Shown here: positions 1 through 7,512 of the stretch, in pieces
Layout: every line of letters begins with the position of its first letter
Position numbering within the stretch: the stretch's first letter is position 1
NCBI GenBank assembly: GCA_003220955.1
Contig: QHTW01000049.1
Location: 17,974 to 41,798, forward strand
Length of the DNA stretch: 23,825 bases
Direction of reading: 5' to 3'
DNA from: Gemmatimonadota bacterium
GTDB taxonomy: Bacteria; Gemmatimonadota; Gemmatimonadetes; Gemmatimonadales; GWC2-71-9
Translations under genes and position numbers: made by a program
Notes under the pieces: generated by a model
Seen by the model: only the letters and a program-made list of their open reading frames with translations
The model's database searches: none
What the model was told of the DNA's origin: nothing

Positions 1-1043
1 CGATACGTCTGTGAATGCGGATCATGGCAGTTCACGCACTTCATCGATCCGTTGCGATAGCAGTCGCTGTAGCGTTGCGTCTCTTGATATGCGAACGTGC
101 GCACGCGGCCGTCGGGAAGGAGCGGGTGGTCCCCCAGCTGCGGCAGGCCGAGCGAGTAATAGTCCGCCAGTGGCTGGCCGGGGAGATAGCCCGTCGCGAG
201 CACGTCCTTGAGCGAGTGACACCGATAGCAGACCTCGAGCGACGCATCTTTACCGAGCGTGGCGAGCGGCCGCATCCCGATGTCGGTCGAGCGACGGATG
301 TCCCCAGAACGCGCGAGCTCGACGTGCCGGCGTCCGGGGCCGTGGCACGACTCGCAGTTTACGCTCAACGCAGTGAGTCGCGTGTCGTACCGCCGCAGCG
401 CGGTATCGAACACGGCGACGATTTGACTGCCATGGCATGACTGACAATTCGCATAGCGCGTCACGTCGCCCAGCACGCGCACCGGCGGCCAGTCACCACA
501 TTCGGCGAGGCGGATTTCCCGGGTGATCGGAATCCAACCGCGCTTGCTGCGGGAATTGGTATTGCAGAACCACACCCCTTCGCGCCGCACAAACTCGAAC
601 GGGAGGAACCGCACTGTGCCGTCGCCAAAGCGGGACACGAAACCCTGGGTGCCGCCGCCCACCATGTGCCCGCCGCCGATCACCCCGTCGACGTGAAGCA
701 CGACCGCAGGGTTCCCCTCCCGTGCGACCGTGAACCGGTACTCACCACCCGGTGCAGCGGGTGTTACCACCGCGTCCGCGAAGCGGATCGGGGCTCCGTT
801 GAACGGGGCAATCACCACGCTCGGTCCGGGCCTTCCGCCCGCACGGCCGTGCGTCGAGCGATGCCAGGCGGCGTACTGACCGGGGTGACACGACGCGCAC
901 GCTTCCGCACCCAGAAAGTCGGCGTAGCGCAGCTCAGGTGCACGCGATGCTGAGTGCGGCGGCGGGAACGGTGCGCGTGCCTGGTCCTTGCACGCTGGGA
1001 GTAACACGAGCCCGGCTGCGAAGGCCTGTGCAATTCCCCTCAT
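1..1043 (-). CDS. Multiheme c-type cytochrome lipoprotein (C-terminus outside window)
   Basis: The frame is open from an ATG at 1043 to the window edge, giving 347 residues with no stop, so the gene is cut off. Five haem c motifs are visible: C49-ASCH, C200-QSCH, C230-ESCH, C272-YRCH and C336-VNCH. The N-terminus (MRGIAQAFAAGLVLLPAC) looks like a lipoprotein signal with a lipobox ending at Cys18. The protein should therefore be exported, haem-loaded and lipid-anchored, probably as an electron carrier or the cytochrome part of a periplasmic oxidoreductase. The spacing of haem motifs and the CxNCHDPH ending resemble cytochrome c554/DmsE-like multihaem proteins, which often continue into TPR repeats; that continuation would lie outside the window. 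The start overlaps the stop of the upstream diheme cytochrome as ATGA, which implies translational coupling. Family is confident; electron partner and substrate are unknown. Confidence 0.88.
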   Translation of the reverse strand, partial: MRGIAQAFAAGLVLLPACKDQARAPFPPPHSASRAPELRYADFLGAEACASCHPGQYAAWHRSTHGRAGGRPGPSVVIAPFNGAPIRFADAVVTPAAPGGEYRFTVAREGNPAVVLHVDGVIGGGHMVGGGTQGFVSRFGDGTVRFLPFEFVRREGVWFCNTNSRSKRGWIPITREIRLAECGDWPPVRVLGDVTRYANCQSCHGSQIVAVFDTALRRYDTRLTALSVNCESCHGPGRRHVELARSGDIRRSTDIGMRPLATLGKDASLEVCYRCHSLKDVLATGYLPGQPLADYYSLGLPQLGDHPLLPDGRVRTFAYQETQRYSDCYRNGSMKCVNCHDPHSQTY

Positions 1044-1738
1044 TGAGACCACGCGGGACCTTCACAACGGCATAGCTCCCGGATATAGCGAACCAGGCCA
1101 CGGATTTTGGCGGCCGTCAGTGTCGCCCCGAAGCCCGGCATGCGGTTCGAGCGGCCGAGCACGTATCCACCAGCCGCAATCGCGTCGAAGAGCATGTCGT
1201 CCGAGCGCTCGGACATGGCCTTGCCGTCTACGTGCACGGCTGGGCGCACCGGGAGGAATTTCGCGTTCGGACCGTCACCCCGTCCGGCCGTGCCATGGCA
1301 GCCCGCGCAGAAAGTCAGATAGATCGCGTGCGTGTCGCGCGGCTCCGAGTCCCGGCTCGACGGGATGGCTCGGTCGCCCGCAGGACTGCCGCGCCGCGCT
1401 ACGAGATAATTCGCGACGAGCTCGAGCGTTTCCGGCGACATCGGAATCCTCGGCATCGCGCTGCCCGGCCGCATGCGTTGCGGGTCGCGGATCATCGCGT
1501 AAACAAACGCGGCAGATGCGGACGAGGAGGCAGCGAGATCCGGCCCTAACCGGCCGCCTTCGCCATCGAGTTGGTGGCAACCGAGACACGGCAGTCGCTC
1601 GCGCAACAGCGTCCGGGCTTTCTCGGCGGCGAATGGCGAGAGCGTTCGCGGGGTGAACGCCTGCGTGTGAACGGTGCGCGCGGATCCGCACGCGAGCAAC
1701 GCGATTCCAACCAACACGTACGGGCGTGGTCGCGACAT
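1040..1738 (-). CDS. Diheme c-type cytochrome, exported
   Basis: This 232-residue protein carries two class I-like cytochrome c domains. The first has C51-LGC-H55 with a candidate distal Met in PGSAMPR (about M95). The second has C144-AGC-H148 with a candidate distal Met in SNRMPGFG (about M200). The N-terminus is hydrophobic and contains LLAC, so it may be a lipoprotein; cleavage after HTQA by signal peptidase I is the alternative. It precedes the multihaem gene with a 4-nt ATGA overlap, so the two are one transcript and probably one electron-transfer chain. The ATG lies 9 nt after a TAGATT box (1753-1748) and has no clear Shine-Dalgarno, suggesting a very short or absent leader. It diverges from the Rieske-flavoprotein fusion, hinting that redox functions are grouped here. 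Confidence 0.88.
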   Translation of the reverse strand: MSRPRPYVLVGIALLACGSARTVHTQAFTPRTLSPFAAEKARTLLRERLPCLGCHQLDGEGGRLGPDLAASSSASAAFVYAMIRDPQRMRPGSAMPRIPMSPETLELVANYLVARRGSPAGDRAIPSSRDSEPRDTHAIYLTFCAGCHGTAGRGDGPNAKFLPVRPAVHVDGKAMSERSDDMLFDAIAAGGYVLGRSNRMPGFGATLTAAKIRGLVRYIRELCRCEGPAWSQ

Positions 1739-1744
1739 TCGGGC

Positions 1745-1753
1745 TAGAATCTA
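1745..1753. promoter_or_regulatory. Palindromic -10 box between divergent redox genes
   Basis: The sequence TAGAATCTA reads as a -10-like TAGAAT on the plus strand (1745-1750) and as TAGATT on the minus strand (1753-1748). The plus box would give a leader of about 20-25 nt before the ATG at 1780, which has an AGGAG ribosome site at 1767-1771. The minus box ends 9 nt before the ATG at 1738. No convincing -35 is seen on either strand. This is inferred from position and sequence only. Confidence 0.45.
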
Positions 1754-1779
1754 CGCTGCCCTTTTCAGGAGCGCCGTTC

Positions 1780-2898
1780 ATGGCCACATGGCACCGACTC
1801 GGCTCGAGAGACGAGCTGCTCGCGCGCGTTCCGTTTGCGATCAAGATCGATCGTCATCGCATCGCCGTGTTCCTCTACAATGGCCGGCTGACGGCGATCT
1901 CCGATATCTGCAATCACAAGGGCGGTCCGCTGTCAGAGGGTCGCCTGAATGGCGAATACGTCACCTGTCCCTGGCATGGATGGGAGTACAGCGTCGCCAC
2001 CGGCAAGGGCCCGGCGGGATACGACGAAGAGCAGGTGCCGGCGTACGCGCTGGAAGAGCGCACCAACGGCGTGTACGTCCAGATTCCGCCGATCGCCCCA
2101 CGGAAGCTCGTGAAGCACAAACCGAGTCACCTGCTCGAGGAACATCCGAAGGCACCCGATGCGCCGTGCCGCGTGCTCGGCATCTCGACGACGGCAATGG
2201 ACGACGCCAATCCGCGCTTCTCCACGTCCGATGCGTTACTCGAACACGCGATGGCGCGTGCCAGCGAGCTGAGGACTGACACCCAGCTCATCAAGCTCCG
2301 GACATTGAAATTCAGGCAGTGCGAAGGCAACTACTCCAAGGCGTCGCACGCGTGCACGTGGCCATGCGCCATCACCGAGCGCGACCCCGAGGATCAGTTG
2401 ACGGCGGTGTACGAAGGTCTGGTGCACTGGGCGGACGTCGTCCTGATCTCGACGCCGATCCGCTGGGGAAATGCCTCATCGCTTTACTACAAGATGACCG
2501 AGCGCCTCAATTGCGTGCAGAACCAGATCACGATTCACAACCGCGTCCTGATCCGCAGTAAGGTCGCCGCCTTCATCATCACCGGCGGGCAGGACAACAT
2601 CCAGGCGCTCGCCGGCAGCATGATGACGTTCTGGTCGGAGCTGGGATTCGTATTCCCGCCGTTTCCGTTCATCGCGCACTCGCGTGGCTGGGACGCGGAG
2701 GATATGGAGAACAACGTACGGCAGGTGAAGGCGAGCGATGCACTGCGCGAGGCGTCCCGCGAGCTGTTGGAGCGCGCCGTCGACTTCTGGTCGGTCATGG
2801 ACAAGAGCCGCACCATACTGGAGAAGCCCATGGAGCGGGCGGGCAGGAAAGCGAATCCGCTCGAGCCAGCGGCTGAGCTTGCGAACGGTGCAAACTAG
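1780..2898 (+). CDS. Rieske [2Fe-2S] - NADPH-dependent FMN reductase-like fusion protein
   Basis: The protein has 372 residues. Residues 1-105 form a Rieske ferredoxin domain with both cluster-binding boxes, C44-N-H46 and C63-PW-H66. Residues 130-340 resemble the flavodoxin-fold NAD(P)H-dependent FMN reductase family, with ISTTAMDDANPRF (phosphate-loop region) and STPIRWGNASS. Cysteines C181, C192 and C196 (CEGNYS...ACTWPC) lie where some relatives carry extra redox or iron-sulfur ligands; whether they bind anything here is unknown. The combination suggests electron flow between NAD(P)H, flavin and an Fe-S cluster in the cytoplasm, as no signal peptide is seen. I chose the ATG at 1780 over a GTG at 1726 because AGGAG lies 8 nt upstream and the first 18 residues of the longer form lie in the promoter region. 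The substrate is not evident. Confidence 0.85.
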   Translation: MATWHRLGSRDELLARVPFAIKIDRHRIAVFLYNGRLTAISDICNHKGGPLSEGRLNGEYVTCPWHGWEYSVATGKGPAGYDEEQVPAYALEERTNGVYVQIPPIAPRKLVKHKPSHLLEEHPKAPDAPCRVLGISTTAMDDANPRFSTSDALLEHAMARASELRTDTQLIKLRTLKFRQCEGNYSKASHACTWPCAITERDPEDQLTAVYEGLVHWADVVLISTPIRWGNASSLYYKMTERLNCVQNQITIHNRVLIRSKVAAFIITGGQDNIQALAGSMMTFWSELGFVFPPFPFIAHSRGWDAEDMENNVRQVKASDALREASRELLERAVDFWSVMDKSRTILEKPMERAGRKANPLEPAAELANGAN

Positions 2899-2957
2899 CG
2901 GCAGGTTCACGAGTCCCTGCCACCCCGCCCCGATCACACAGCGCCAGGAGCGTCACA

Positions 2958-4478
2958 ATGCGGAGCCTTGTCAGAACCGCCACGATCGCGGGGGCGATCG
3001 TCGTCGCGGCATGCGTCTACGACGCACCGATCACGCCACCCGACCAAACCATTACCGCTTCGAGTACGTCGAACAGTGTGGCTGCGCAGCTCGCCGCGCC
3101 CGGTATTGCCGCGAAATCGTACGTGATCGACTTCACCGGAACGACCCTCCCCGCCGACCTCGCGGCCGAGGTAGCTGCCGCCGGAGGCACGGTAACGGCC
3201 AGCCTGACGCAAATCGGCGTCGCGGTCGCCTCGTCCAGCGATCCCGACTTCGCGGCGCGCGCCGGCAAAATCGGGGGCGTTTCCAGCGTCGACGAAGACG
3301 TCAGCGTGCAGTGGGTGCCGCCCGAACGAGTCGTTGACGCGGGGGACCTGGGCGACGACGGCGCGGTGCCGCCGGCGGAGCCCGCCGCGAGCTTCGGGGC
3401 GTCCGAGTCATTCCGCCTGATCCAATGGGCACCCGATGCCATCTCGGCACCTGCGGCCTGGGACGTCGGTGCCCGGGGCGCGGGCGTGCGCGTCGCGATT
3501 CTGGATGGCGGTATCCACAGTACCCACGTTGACATCGCGCCCAACCTCGACGTCGCACACTCACGATCATTCGTTCCCGGCCAGCCGTTCAACTTCGACC
3601 AGGCCATTCGGGTCTCGACCGGGGCCTGCGACAGCACCGACACCTTCTGGCACGGGACACACGTGGCAGGGATCGTCGCGGCACCGGCCCAGAACATCGG
3701 TACGGTCGGGATCGCCCCGAACGCCACGATCATCGGCGTGAAGGTGCTGCACTGCGGGAGTGGGTTCTTCTCCTGGATTATCCAGGGGATCCTCTACGCT
3801 GCCACACCGACTAGCGAGGGCGGGGCCGGCGCTGACATCATCAATATGAGCCTCGGCGCGCTCTTTCCACGCCAGGGTTCTGGGTTGGCCCATCTCGCGG
3901 CGGTGGTCGGGAAAGCGACGACTTTCGCGTACCAACGCGGCACCCTCGTGGTGGCGGCTCTCGGGAACAACCATGCCGATCTCGACCACACGGCCAACCT
4001 GATTTTCGTGCCGGCGATGTCCCCGCATGTGACCGCCGTTTCGGCGACAGGGCCGGTCGGCTGGGCCCTCGGCGCCACGAATTTCGATCGGTCGGCGTCG
4101 TACACCAACTTCGGGCAATCGGCGGTTGATTTTGCGGCACCCGGCGGGGATTTCGTCTTGCCGGGCTCCCAAGCCTGCTCCAAGCCGCGCATTGGCGGGG
4201 GGCTGCCTGTGGTCCGGCCGTGTTGGGTGTTCGATCTGGTATTTGCGCCGATTCGCGGATCGGGGGCGAGCACCAACACCTACGGCTGGGCTGCCGGCAC
4301 GAGTATGGCCGCACCCGCGGTGTCGGGAGTCGCGGCACTCATCATCGGTCAGTTCGGGCACATCGGCCCGGCGGCGGTGGAAGCCCGCCTGCGGCACTCG
4401 GCCGATGACCTCGGCAAGCCGGGTAACGATGACTTCTATGGTTTAGGACGCGTCAACGCGTTCAAAGCGATTCAGTAG
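2958..4478 (+). CDS. Secreted S8 (subtilisin-like) serine peptidase, lipoprotein
   Basis: This 506-residue protein belongs to the subtilase family. The catalytic triad is visible as D183 (VAILDGG), H232 (HGTHVAGI) and S449 (GTSMAAPAVSG), with oxyanion Asn at about N337 (AALGNN). Residues 1-19 are a signal peptide ending in the lipobox VAAC, so the mature enzyme is probably lipid-anchored. Residues about 50-120 resemble an inhibitor I9-type propeptide, which folds the enzyme and is removed on activation. Cysteines at about 224, 266, 407 and 422 could form disulfides in the exported protein. An AGGAG at 2946-2950 sits 7 nt before the ATG. It stands alone between the Rieske fusion and a bidirectional terminator. 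It probably digests extracellular protein; specificity cannot be read from sequence. Confidence 0.93.
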   Translation: MRSLVRTATIAGAIVVAACVYDAPITPPDQTITASSTSNSVAAQLAAPGIAAKSYVIDFTGTTLPADLAAEVAAAGGTVTASLTQIGVAVASSSDPDFAARAGKIGGVSSVDEDVSVQWVPPERVVDAGDLGDDGAVPPAEPAASFGASESFRLIQWAPDAISAPAAWDVGARGAGVRVAILDGGIHSTHVDIAPNLDVAHSRSFVPGQPFNFDQAIRVSTGACDSTDTFWHGTHVAGIVAAPAQNIGTVGIAPNATIIGVKVLHCGSGFFSWIIQGILYAATPTSEGGAGADIINMSLGALFPRQGSGLAHLAAVVGKATTFAYQRGTLVVAALGNNHADLDHTANLIFVPAMSPHVTAVSATGPVGWALGATNFDRSASYTNFGQSAVDFAAPGGDFVLPGSQACSKPRIGGGLPVVRPCWVFDLVFAPIRGSGASTNTYGWAAGTSMAAPAVSGVAALIIGQFGHIGPAAVEARLRHSADDLGKPGNDDFYGLGRVNAFKAIQ

Positions 4479-4496
4479 CGTTCCGATTGTTGAACG

Positions 4497-4524
4497 AACG
4501 GGCCCGCTCACCGGCGGGCCCGTT
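4497..4524. terminator. Bidirectional intrinsic terminator between convergent genes
   Basis: AACGGGCCCGC (4497-4507) and GCGGGCCCGTT (4514-4524) form a perfect 11-bp stem with a 6-nt loop TCACCG. It lies in the 47-nt gap between the plus-strand peptidase stop and the minus-strand permease stop, so it can terminate both transcripts. The U-tracts are short on both sides, so efficiency may depend on the very GC-rich stem. Confidence 0.8.
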
Positions 4525-4525
4525 G

Positions 4526-5386
4526 CTATGCTGTCAGTGAAGCAGCAGCCGGTTGTTTCACATCGAGGATCATGCGGCCCGCGGTGGCGCCCAATATGAG
4601 CACTCCACCTGCGATGGTCATCGGGCCCGGCGTTTCGCCGTGCACGAGCCAGGCCCAGATCGGATTCAGCACCGGCTCGATAAGAAGGAAGAGGCCAACC
4701 TCGAGCGCGCGCGCGTGCGGCACGGCACGAGCGAGGAAGAAGTACGGGATGCCGAGCTGACAGACGCCCAGGAACACGACCACCGCCCAATCCGCCGGCC
4801 GGCCGGCGACGAGCGGCTGCGCCATCACCAACGCCACGATCGCCGCCGTCACGTTTCCCGAGACCGCCGCGGCGGCGACGGACGACCCGCGACCCGCGAG
4901 CCAGCGATAGCCCATGACGGTGAACGCCCACGTCACCGCGCAGATCGCGGCGAGGACGTTGCCGAGTGCGGGGTTGGGAGCCGTTGCCGACGGCCGATCG
5001 ATGCCGAAGAGAAACAGACCCATCCCGGCACCCATGACCGCCATCTGCGCGATGTCGCGGCGCGTCGCGTGCTCACCCAGCAGCACCGGCGCGAGCAACA
5101 GGATGAACAGGGGGCTCGTGGACTGCAGAAAGATCGCGCTCGCCGCCGTGGTGTGCTTGTTCGCCTGCACATACAGGAGTGTGGTCGCGGCGTAGACGAA
5201 GCCGACGACCACAGTTCGCCACGTCCAGCCGCGCCGTGCTTCGGGAAGCAAGACCAGGATCGTGAGCATCGCGAGCGTCGCCCGGAAAGCCGCGAGCTGC
5301 CACCCACCGAAGCCGCACCACTTGATAGCTGCGCCGCCGCTCGAGAACAGGACGGCGGCCGTGATGATCTTGGACCTGGGGCTCAT
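4526..5386 (-). CDS. EamA/DMT-superfamily permease
   Basis: This 286-residue, very hydrophobic protein contains two EamA-like repeats of about five membrane helices each. Typical motifs are AAIKWCGFGGWQLAAFRA near the start, FLQSTSPLFILLLAPVLLGE at the end of repeat one and LFLLIEPVLNPIWAWLVHGE at the end of repeat two. The family exports or imports small metabolites such as amino acids or drugs; this member's cargo is unknown. The open frame continues far upstream, but similarity to the family starts at MSPRSKIITAA, so the ATG at 5386 is preferred. It lies 10 nt after a TATATT box on the minus strand, with no Shine-Dalgarno. It diverges from the ArsC-like gene and shares the terminator at 4497-4524 with the peptidase. 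Confidence 0.88.
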   Translation of the reverse strand: MSPRSKIITAAVLFSSGGAAIKWCGFGGWQLAAFRATLAMLTILVLLPEARRGWTWRTVVVGFVYAATTLLYVQANKHTTAASAIFLQSTSPLFILLLAPVLLGEHATRRDIAQMAVMGAGMGLFLFGIDRPSATAPNPALGNVLAAICAVTWAFTVMGYRWLAGRGSSVAAAAVSGNVTAAIVALVMAQPLVAGRPADWAVVVFLGVCQLGIPYFFLARAVPHARALEVGLFLLIEPVLNPIWAWLVHGETPGPMTIAGGVLILGATAGRMILDVKQPAAASLTA

Positions 5387-5396
5387 GGTGGCGAGG

Positions 5397-5404
5397 AATA
5401 TATT
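5397..5404. promoter_or_regulatory. Palindromic AATATATT box, divergent -10 candidate
   Basis: AATATATT is fully palindromic and stands out in a GC-rich background. It reads TATATT on the plus strand (5399-5404), 7 nt before the GTG at 5412, and TATATT on the minus strand (5402-5397), 10 nt before the ATG at 5386. It could drive both genes from one site with near-leaderless messages. No clear -35 hexamer is visible on either side. Confidence 0.45.
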
Positions 5405-5411
5405 AGGCGCC

Positions 5412-5774
5412 GTGGAAGTGCAGATATTCGGCATCCGCAAGAGCGCCGACACGCGCGCCGCGCTGCGGTTTTTCGCCGAGCGCCGCATCAAGGTCCATTT
5501 CGTGGACCTGAATGAGAAGGCGGCGTCGGTCGGCGAGCTGCGGCGCTTCGCCCAGAAGTTTGGCGTCGCCGCGCTCGTCGACCGCGAGTCGCGCCGCTTC
5601 GCGGAGCTGGGCCTGCGCTCGGCGATTCTCAGCGAAGAGCGCTGGCTCGAGAAGCTGAGCCTCGAGCCGCTGCTGCTGCGGATGCCACTCGTGCGCAACC
5701 AGCAGCAGCTGACCATCGGCGGGGGCGCCGCGGCGGAGACGTGGAACGCGTGGTACGCTGCCGCGAAGTCCTGA
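5412..5774 (+). CDS. ArsC/Spx/YffB-fold protein lacking the active-site cysteine
   Basis: With the GTG start at 5412 the product is 120 residues, the usual length for YffB/Spx/ArsC-type proteins. The N-terminus EVQIFGIRKSADTRAALRFF aligns by eye with the family pattern YGIKNCDTxxKA, followed by a typical FVDLNEKA segment and LLRMPLVRN near residue 90, where relatives have the conserved RRP/RxP region. The catalytic Cys position is Ser11 (AGC), and the whole protein contains no cysteine, so classical arsenate reduction is not expected. A longer start (ATG 5385) is possible, but it lies upstream of the probable -10 box at 5399 and adds residues the family lacks. The 3' end overlaps the next gene by 34 nt, so the two are probably co-transcribed. 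Spx-like regulatory binding is one alternative role; function unknown. Confidence 0.7.
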   Translation: MEVQIFGIRKSADTRAALRFFAERRIKVHFVDLNEKAASVGELRRFAQKFGVAALVDRESRRFAELGLRSAILSEERWLEKLSLEPLLLRMPLVRNQQQLTIGGGAAAETWNAWYAAAKS

Positions 5775-6820
5775 TTCTCGTCCTCGGCGCCGCCTGTGCC
5801 ACCGGTGGCGGAAGGGAACCGCGCGTGACCGTCGATGACCTCTTCACGGCATACAGTGGATCGGCCGTGCCGGGCGCGAGCGTGATCGTAATTCAGGACG
5901 GCGCAGTGATCGTGCGACGCGCGTTCGGCATGGCCGACCCGGAGCGGCGCGTCCCGGCTACGCCGGAGACCGACTACCGCCTCGCGTCGGTCTCGAAGCA
6001 ATTCACCGCGATGGCCGTGATGTTGCTCGCCAAAGACGGGAAGCTGCGGTACGACCAGCCTGTTCGCGACTTCCTGCCCGAGCTCCCCGCGAGCACGCGC
6101 GCCGTCACGGTGCGCCATCTGCTGAATCACACATCGGGGCTGTACGACTACGAGGACCTGATTTCCGAAAACCGCACGACGCAGCTCAACGATAACGACG
6201 TCCTCGCGCTCCTCGCCGCAAAGGATTCAGTCTACTTCCCCGCGGGTACGCAGTACCGTTACAGCAACTCCGGGTACGTACTGCTCGGTCTGATGGTCGC
6301 GCGCGTTGCGGGCACGTCGTTTCCGGCATTCTTGCGAGCGCGGATCTTCGAGCTACTCGGCATGCGCGCCACGGTGATGCACGTGGAAGGAGCGGACACG
6401 ATCCCGCACCGCGCCTATGGCTACTCACCGCGCGGCGGCGGCTTCGTGCAGACTGATCAAAGCGTCACCAGCGCGACGCTGGGCGATGGCGGCATCTACA
6501 CGAACGTCGACGACATGGCGCGGTGGGATCAGGTGCTGTACGGCGCGGGGACGGCGCTCGTCGATCCGGCGACACTGGACCTCGCTACAACGCCGCCTCA
6601 ATTGCCCGCGGGCGCGGAGACGCAGTACGGCTTCGGCTGGTTCGTGGATAGTTACCGCGGCGAGAAGCGCTGGCGTCACACCGGCGAAACGAGCGGATTC
6701 CGCAACGCGATCCAGCGCTTCCCGCGCCGCCGCCTCACCATCATCGTGCTGACGAATCGCTCCAGCGGGGAACCCGCGGCGATCGCGGAGCGCATCGCCG
6801 ACCGGCTGTTGTTTCGCTAG
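5741..6820 (+). CDS. Serine beta-lactamase-like hydrolase (class C / S12 family)
   Basis: The 359-residue product carries the three active-site motifs of the beta-lactamase/DD-peptidase S12 fold: S83-VS-K86 (SxxK), Y174-S-N176 (YxN) and H303-T-G305 in the KTG position. HLLNHTSGL and GDGGIYTNVDDMARW are also typical. The N-terminus is hydrophobic with a Cys at 19, so it is probably exported; the lipobox is imperfect, so lipid anchoring is uncertain. HTG instead of KTG is common among esterases and peptidases of this family, so true beta-lactamase activity should not be assumed. The start is a GTG at 5741 inside the preceding ArsC-like gene; a second GTG at 5750 is possible. The stop shares a CTAG with the convergent response regulator. 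Confidence 0.88.
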   Translation: MERVVRCREVLILVLGAACATGGGREPRVTVDDLFTAYSGSAVPGASVIVIQDGAVIVRRAFGMADPERRVPATPETDYRLASVSKQFTAMAVMLLAKDGKLRYDQPVRDFLPELPASTRAVTVRHLLNHTSGLYDYEDLISENRTTQLNDNDVLALLAAKDSVYFPAGTQYRYSNSGYVLLGLMVARVAGTSFPAFLRARIFELLGMRATVMHVEGADTIPHRAYGYSPRGGGFVQTDQSVTSATLGDGGIYTNVDDMARWDQVLYGAGTALVDPATLDLATTPPQLPAGAETQYGFGWFVDSYRGEKRWRHTGETSGFRNAIQRFPRRRLTIIVLTNRSSGEPAAIAERIADRLLFR

Positions 6821-7512
6821 CGCTCGATCCGGTATCCGAATGTCCGCACGGTAACGATGTGGCGTGGGTGCGCGGGATCGTGCTCCAGCTTGCGCCGCAG
6901 CATCGCCACGTGCGTGTCCACCGTGCGGCTCATCACGTCCTCGGCATACCCCCAGACCTCCCGCAGCAGCTCGAGCCGGCTGGCGACGCGCCCCATGCGC
7001 TTGAGCAGCGCGACGAGCAGCGCGTACTCCTTCGGACGCAGCTCCGCCATCTTGCCAGCGCGCCGCACCTGATGGCGGGCAAAGTCTACCGTCACGTCAC
7101 CGAAGCCGCTGAGCACCGGGTCCGCCGAGCCGGCCACGCCTTCGCGTCTGATCCAGTCGAGAAAATCGGCCGCCCGCTTCACCGTCGCGACGATGCGCTC
7201 ATCATCGAACGGCTTCAGGAGATAATCGAACGCCTGGATCTCGAATGCCCGCACGGCGTGCTCGTCGAAGGCGGTGACGAAGATGATCGCGGGGGGACGC
7301 TCGTGACTCGCGGCCGCGGCCACGGCGAAACCGTCGAGGTCGGGCATCTGGATGTCCAGGAAGACCAGATCGGGCGCACCGCGTCGCAGCAGCTCGACGG
7401 CGTCACGACCGTTGGCGCACTCATCGATGCGTGTGACGGTGGCGATCTGCTGCAGGACGCCACGGAGCCGTCGCCGCGCCGGCGCCTCGTCGTCAACGAT
7501 AATCGCGCGCAC
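6817..7512 (-). CDS. Response regulator, receiver plus OmpR/PhoB-type winged helix
   Basis: The 231-residue protein has an N-terminal receiver domain (about 1-115) with acidic pair D7/D8, phospho-acceptor D53 (FLDIQMP), T80 and K100 (YLLKPF). The receiver style (MRAIIVDDEAPARRRLR...) is that of LytT/AlgR regulators. The C-terminal half (about 130-231) is instead an OmpR/PhoB winged helix, seen in RPKEYALLVALLKRMGRVASR, SRTVDTHVAMLRRKL and VRTFGYRIE. It begins with GTG at 7512 and overlaps the 3' end of the kinase gene by 20 nt, so the kinase is its likely phosphodonor. It should be a DNA-binding transcription factor. Targets are unknown; the CTGTGAA palindrome upstream of the kinase gene (8603-8617) is a candidate autoregulatory site, by position only. 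Confidence 0.92.
   Translation of the reverse strand: MRAIIVDDEAPARRRLRGVLQQIATVTRIDECANGRDAVELLRRGAPDLVFLDIQMPDLDGFAVAAAASHERPPAIIFVTAFDEHAVRAFEIQAFDYLLKPFDDERIVATVKRAADFLDWIRREGVAGSADPVLSGFGDVTVDFARHQVRRAGKMAELRPKEYALLVALLKRMGRVASRLELLREVWGYAEDVMSRTVDTHVAMLRRKLEHDPAHPRHIVTVRTFGYRIER

Noticed and set aside
1726..1779. GTG start at 1726 for the Rieske fusion
   Set aside because: It would place the start inside the divergent cytochrome gene and ahead of the -10 box, while ATG 1780 has an AGGAG at good spacing.
5387..6130. Extension of the EamA frame to give 534 residues
   Set aside because: The added N-terminus is antisense to the ArsC-like and beta-lactamase-like genes and has no family similarity; the permease is complete from 5386.
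6655..6820. Calling the S12 hydrolase an antibiotic-resistance beta-lactamase
   Set aside because: The KTG box is HTG and the protein lacks features that separate class C enzymes from esterases and peptidases, so resistance is not supported.
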